DNA from: an uncultured Methanobrevibacter sp.
GTDB lineage: Archaea; Methanobacteriota; Methanobacteria; Methanobacteriales; Methanobacteriaceae
Assembly: GCF_937898925.1 (NCBI RefSeq)
Contig: NZ_CALDKF010000048.1
Span: 1-18,040 of the forward strand
Length of the DNA: 18,040 bases
Reading direction: 5' to 3'
The notes under the pieces were generated by a model, which made no database searches, was not told the DNA's origin, and saw only the letters and a program-made list of their open reading frames with translations. The stretch's first letter is position 1; each line of letters starts with the position of its first letter. Below are positions 14,578-18,040 of this stretch, piece after piece. Both the position numbers and the translations under genes were made by a program.

Positions 14578-14813
14578 ATTAAATCCTCATAAAACTAAAA
14601 TAATTAAAAATATTCAATAATTAAAATTCTAAAAAACATGAAATTAATTTCAAAATTAATTCTTAATTTAATAATATTTAAGTTAAAACTAATATTTAAA
14701 TTAATTTGAACAAATAAAAACTAAACTATAAAATAAATAAATAACATAAATAAATGGTAACTATTTTAAAATAAAACGCAACACACCAATGATAAAACTT
14801 AAAGATTGATAAT
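14578..14813. promoter_or_regulatory. 236-bp divergent A+T-rich region with a 14-bp palindrome
   Basis: Largest gap in the window, between the HEAT-repeat gene (-) and the helicase gene (+). It is A+T rich with many possible TATA boxes. The only distinct element is the palindrome TGAAATTAATTTCA at 14639-14652, 62 bp upstream of the HEAT gene start, followed by a partial repeat of AAAATTAATT. It might be an operator. In DNA this A+T rich, a palindrome of that length can also arise by chance. Confidence 0.35.
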
Positions 14814-17420
14814 ATGATAAAAAAACAGACTAAAAGCTATTCAAAAAAGGAAATCTACAAGAATCTCCATCCTTATGTCAAACAGTGGTTTGAGAATAGC
14901 TTTGAGGACTTTACACCAGCACAAAAACAAGCGATTCCTGAAATCCACAAGGGAAACAATATACTTGTTTCATCACCAACAGGATCTGGAAAGACATTGA
15001 CAGCATTCCTATCAGTAATAAATGAACTGACTGAACTTGCAGATAAAGGGGAACTTGAAGATAAGGTTTATTGCATTTACATATCTCCTCTAAAGGCATT
15101 GGACAATGATATTGAAAGAAACCTTGACCAGCCCCTTAGGGAAATAGAGAAAATAGCTAAAAAGCCGTTAGGAATCAGAAAGGCAGTTAGAACTGGAGAC
15201 ACCACACAATACCAAAGGACAAAGATGTTAAAGTCTCCACCACATATCCTGATTACAACCCCTGAAACATTATCAATCCTGCTTGTTGCACCTAAATTCA
15301 GGGAAAAACTCTCACATGTTAAGTATGTGATTGTTGATGAGATCCATTCATTGGCTGAAAACAAGAGGGGAGTTCACTTAAGCTTATCCCTTGAAAGATT
15401 GCAGCATCTAATCGGAGGATTTACAAGGATTGGATTATCCGCTACAGTAAGCCCCCTTGAAGAGGTTGCAAAATTCCTTGTAGGATATGAATATGGAGTT
15501 GAAAGAGACTGTATCCTTGTTGATATCAATTATCTGAAGGAATTGGACATAGAGGTTATCTCTCCAGTGGATGATATCGTAATAGCTGATGATGAGGATA
15601 CAAGAATGGCAACTTATGCCTTGATTGATGACTTGGTCATGGAACATAAGACAACATTGATATTTACAAATACACGTAGCGCAACAGAACGTTATGTTTA
15701 CAACCTTAAGAAGCTTTATGGAGAGCATTTCAACAGCAATAACATTATGGCACACCACTCCTCCTTATCCAAGGAATCAAGACTGGAAACTGAGGAGAAA
15801 CTAAAGAAAGGAGAGCTTAGGGCTGTTGTATCTTCCACCTCCCTTGAGCTTGGAATAGATATAGGTTACATTGACCTTGTAATACTTATCAACTCACCGA
15901 AATCAGTTTCAAGAGCCCTTCAAAGAATCGGTAGAAGCGGTCACAGATTGCATGAAAAGTCCAAGGGAAGAATAATCGTTACAGATAGGGATGAACTTGT
16001 AGAATGCTCTGTACTCTTGAAAAACGCTAAGGAAGGGAAAATTGACAACATCAAGATTCCTAAGGACTGCTTGGATGTGCTTTCACAGCATATCTATGGA
16101 ATGGGAATAGAAAACCCTTGGGACATCGATTATGCTTATGATGTTATCAGAAAAAGCTATTGCTATAAGGACCTCGAAAGGGATGACTACGAAGATGTCC
16201 TAAGCTATTTGGCAGGAGAATATGTTGAGCTTGAAGAGCGTTACGTTTATGCTAAAATATGGATTGACTATAAGGAAAACACCTTCGGAAAAAGGGGAAA
16301 ATTGGCAAGAATGCTTTATTCAACAAATATTGGAACAATCCCAGACCATTCTGCAGTCATTGTAAAATGTGATGGAGAGCCAATAGGCAAGGTTGAAGAG
16401 GACTTTATGGAAAAGCTTAAAAAAGGTGACAGCTTTGTTCTTGGTGGAAGAACCTATAAATTCAATTATGGGAAGGGAATGACCATTAACGTCTCTCCAG
16501 CATCAGGACCTCCTACAATCCCTTCATGGTATTCGGAGCAATTGCCTCTTGCATTTGACCTTGCAGTGGATATTCAAAGGTTTAGATACATTCTTGAAAG
16601 CAAGTTCCAGTATGGAAGGTCTAAGGAAGAGATAATGAAATTCCTTCATGAGTACCTTTATGTTGATGAGTTTGCAGCAAACTCAATCTATGAATACTTT
16701 AATGAACAGTTCATATATGCCCAAATCCCTCACAAGCAAAAGCTTCTTGTTGAGTATTACACAGGATTTGGAGGAAGGAAATTCGTTGTTTTCCATAGCC
16801 TGTTCGGTAGAAAGACAAATGATGCTCTTGCAAGGGCAGTGGCTTATGTGGCAAGTGACAGAAACAAAAGGAGCATAACAATTTCAATTACAGACAATGG
16901 ATTCTATTTAAGCTCAGAGGGCAAGATGGGAGCATTGGAAGCATTGAAAAGATTAAATCCTAACAATTTTGAAAACATACTGATAAGGTCACTTGACAAA
17001 ACCGAAACACTGGCAAGCAGATTCAGGCATTGCGCTGGAAGATCCTTGATGACATTGAGAAGATACAAAGGACACGAAAAATCGGTGGGAAGGCAGCAAG
17101 TTAGAGGAAAAATATTACTCAAGTACATTCAGGAAATGGACAATAATTTCCCTATACTCAAGGAATCAAGAAGGGAAGCCACTGAAGACTATATGGACAT
17201 CAAAAATGCTAAAAGAGTCATTTCATGGATTTCAAGTGGTGAAATGGAAATCAAGACAATAAATACAATAATTCCAAGCCCATTTGCATTTAATCTTGTA
17301 TCCCAGGGATACTTGGAAGTCCTAAAGCAGAACGATAAATCAGAATTCACCAAAAGGATGCATAGGGCAGTTATAGAAAAGATAAAAGAGCAAATGGAAA
17401 ATGATTATTATTATGAGTAA
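14814..17420 (+). CDS. lhr: Lhr-family superfamily 2 helicase
   Basis: 868-residue ATP-dependent helicase of the archaeal Lhr group, which unwinds DNA-DNA or RNA-DNA duplexes and is linked to repair and RNA handling. SF2 motifs appear in order: Q-motif region FEDFTPAQKQAIP (30-42), Walker A SPTGSGKT (54-61), motif Ia SPLKALDND (91-99), TTPETL (148-153), Walker B DEIH (175-178), SAT (209-211), FTNTRSATE (284-292), STSLELGIDIG (341-351) and QRIGRSGHR (370-378). The DEIH box, the SPKSV element before motif VI and the long C-terminal part (winged helix plus Lhr core, about 430-860) separate it from ordinary DEAD-box proteins. It lacks the extra ~600-residue extension of some bacterial Lhr proteins, so it is an Lhr-core type. 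There is only a weak TGAT SD before the ATG. Confidence 0.93.
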   Translation: MIKKQTKSYSKKEIYKNLHPYVKQWFENSFEDFTPAQKQAIPEIHKGNNILVSSPTGSGKTLTAFLSVINELTELADKGELEDKVYCIYISPLKALDNDIERNLDQPLREIEKIAKKPLGIRKAVRTGDTTQYQRTKMLKSPPHILITTPETLSILLVAPKFREKLSHVKYVIVDEIHSLAENKRGVHLSLSLERLQHLIGGFTRIGLSATVSPLEEVAKFLVGYEYGVERDCILVDINYLKELDIEVISPVDDIVIADDEDTRMATYALIDDLVMEHKTTLIFTNTRSATERYVYNLKKLYGEHFNSNNIMAHHSSLSKESRLETEEKLKKGELRAVVSSTSLELGIDIGYIDLVILINSPKSVSRALQRIGRSGHRLHEKSKGRIIVTDRDELVECSVLLKNAKEGKIDNIKIPKDCLDVLSQHIYGMGIENPWDIDYAYDVIRKSYCYKDLERDDYEDVLSYLAGEYVELEERYVYAKIWIDYKENTFGKRGKLARMLYSTNIGTIPDHSAVIVKCDGEPIGKVEEDFMEKLKKGDSFVLGGRTYKFNYGKGMTINVSPASGPPTIPSWYSEQLPLAFDLAVDIQRFRYILESKFQYGRSKEEIMKFLHEYLYVDEFAANSIYEYFNEQFIYAQIPHKQKLLVEYYTGFGGRKFVVFHSLFGRKTNDALARAVAYVASDRNKRSITISITDNGFYLSSEGKMGALEALKRLNPNNFENILIRSLDKTETLASRFRHCAGRSLMTLRRYKGHEKSVGRQQVRGKILLKYIQEMDNNFPILKESRREATEDYMDIKNAKRVISWISSGEMEIKTINTIIPSPFAFNLVSQGYLEVLKQNDKSEFTKRMHRAVIEKIKEQMENDYYYE

Positions 17421-17449
17421 ATTTTAAAATTATTAAATTATAATTTTTT

Positions 17450-17551
17450 AAAAAAGTAAAGTTTAAATACTTTATAACTAAACTAAAATACGTGAAAATT
17501 ATAATAAAAAGCAATATTATAATTTAAAGAATCAATGTAAAATGAGGTGAT
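17450..17551 (+). promoter_or_regulatory. BRE/TATA promoter and strong SD of the DUF5518-like gene
   Basis: A purine-rich stretch AAAAAAGTAAAG (17450-17461) followed by TTTAAATA (17462-17469) makes a good archaeal BRE/TATA pair. It would place the start near 17490 and a leader of about 65 nt. The leader ends with GAGGTGAT (17544-17551), the best anti-16S match in the window, 3 nt before the ATG. This predicts independent and efficient expression, separate from the helicase gene. Confidence 0.6.
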
Positions 17552-17554
17552 AAA

Positions 17555-17929
17555 ATGGCTAAAATGAGTTCAGTATTTATTGGATTCCTATTGACATTAA
17601 TCGTTTATTTATTCTTTGGACGTTATGAATTCTGGGGTCTTTTAATTGTAGGATTCATTGTCGGATATATGGCTCACGAAGGAATATTCGGAGGAATGTG
17701 GAATGCAGCACTTGCAGGAGCATTCGGAACAATAGTTGCATCAATCCTATTCATACTGCTTGTTACAGTAGGTGGAACCGCATTGATGGGACCTCTTGGA
17801 GGGCTTACTGGATTCACCGTTTCTGGAGTTTCAAGCTTATTCGTGATTATCTACAATATAATCAAATACATGATAACTATGGGAATAACTGGTGCTCTTG
17901 GTGGAGCTTTAACTAAACAGAAAAGTTAA
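17555..17929 (+). CDS. Small glycine-rich four-helix membrane protein (DUF5518-like)
   Basis: 124-residue integral membrane protein with about four hydrophobic segments: residues 6-20, 24-40, 48-76 and 82-118, the last possibly two helices. Glycine-packed helix motifs recur (GFIVGYMAHEGIFGGMWNAALAGAFGTIVAS, GPLGGLTGF and GITGALGGALTK). No signal peptide or charged catalytic residues are seen. The pattern of a Gly-rich pair with a GGxxNAxxAGAxG core resembles the DUF5518 family common in methanogens. The function of that family is unknown, and the assignment is from pattern memory only. It has its own promoter and a strong SD, lies 134 bp after the helicase gene, and is followed by long T-runs. 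A lipid-associated or small transport or stress role is possible but unproven. Confidence 0.75.
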   Translation: MAKMSSVFIGFLLTLIVYLFFGRYEFWGLLIVGFIVGYMAHEGIFGGMWNAALAGAFGTIVASILFILLVTVGGTALMGPLGGLTGFTVSGVSSLFVIIYNIIKYMITMGITGALGGALTKQKS

Positions 17930-17930
17930 A

Positions 17931-17975
17931 TTTTTTAAATTTTCTTTTTCTTTTCTCTTCTTTTCTTTTTATTAT
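17931..17975 (+). terminator. T-rich termination tract after the DUF5518-like gene
   Basis: An almost unbroken pyrimidine run of T and C starts 2 bp after the stop codon and continues to about 17975, without a hairpin. It fits an archaeal U-tract terminator. From 17976 to the window end the DNA stays A+T rich, with no gene I can support. Confidence 0.6.
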
Positions 17976-18040
17976 TTTACCATTTACAATTTTAACTGTT
18001 TTATTAACTATTTTTCTTTTTTAATCCTTCATTTTCTCGT

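Noticed and set aside
18004..18040. Possible end of a - strand gene entering from the right edge (about 11 codons ending in KKKNS)
   Set aside because: Too short to judge. A-rich DNA translates into Lys-rich frames by chance, and the following - strand DNA is also Lys-rich in several frames.
1..18040. Defence island, prophage or transposon
   Set aside because: No integrase, transposase, restriction, toxin or phage structural gene is seen. All larger genes are chromosomal housekeeping or transport types with uniform composition.

Overview
The window looks like chromosome from a low-GC euryarchaeal methanogen, most likely a Methanobrevibacter-like member of the Methanobacteriales. Three things point that way. 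The gene set is archaeal (NucS endonuclease, Lhr-type helicase, archaeal-length RNase Z, a glycine-rich DUF5518-like membrane protein). Strong Shine-Dalgarno sequences of the GAGGTGAT/AGGAGGT type sit before several genes, next to archaeal BRE/TATA-like promoter elements. Intergenic DNA is extremely A+T rich, with U-tract and hairpin ends. No rRNA, tRNA, CRISPR array, transposon or phage gene is visible, and no gene-free stretch exceeds 300 bases. The genus is inferred, not proven.

Layout. 1-2764 (+ strand): the 3' part of RNase Z (cut by the window edge), a 2.5-copy 32-bp tandem repeat starting at its stop codon, an MscS-type mechanosensitive channel, and quinolinate synthase NadA. 2874-5721 (- strand): a nitroreductase-fold flavoprotein behind an unrecognised acidic 94-aa protein, a MetX-like alpha/beta hydrolase, and a TIM-barrel amidohydrolase. 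5918-9126: two divergently transcribed MATE transporters. The right-hand one carries an extra C-terminal domain resembling a degenerate RsbW-like (GHKL) ATP-binding module. 9235-10661 (+): mismatch/flap endonuclease NucS and manganese exporter MntP, ending in a perfect 22-bp palindrome plus T-run. 10715-11215 (-): an unrecognised 166-aa protein. 11447-13526 (+): a membrane protein with an N-terminal zinc ribbon and an outer PsbP-like domain (TTG start behind a perfect SD), and a Nit2-type omega-amidase. 13726-14577 (-): a HEAT-repeat protein with a TPR-like tail. 14814-17929 (+): an Lhr-type helicase and a small DUF5518-like membrane protein.

How the genes relate. Most are single transcription units rather than a pathway operon. 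The window mixes housekeeping (tRNA 3' processing, NAD synthesis, mismatch repair, RNA/DNA unwinding, amide repair of keto acids) with envelope and transport functions (MscS, two MATEs, MntP, zinc-ribbon membrane protein, DUF5518-like protein). No defence or mobile system is evident. The most unusual items are the MATE plus pseudo-RsbW fusion, the inverted repeat around a TATA-like element with no gene in front of it (5770-5825), the zinc-ribbon/outer-domain membrane protein, and two independent tandem duplications in 3' intergenic DNA.
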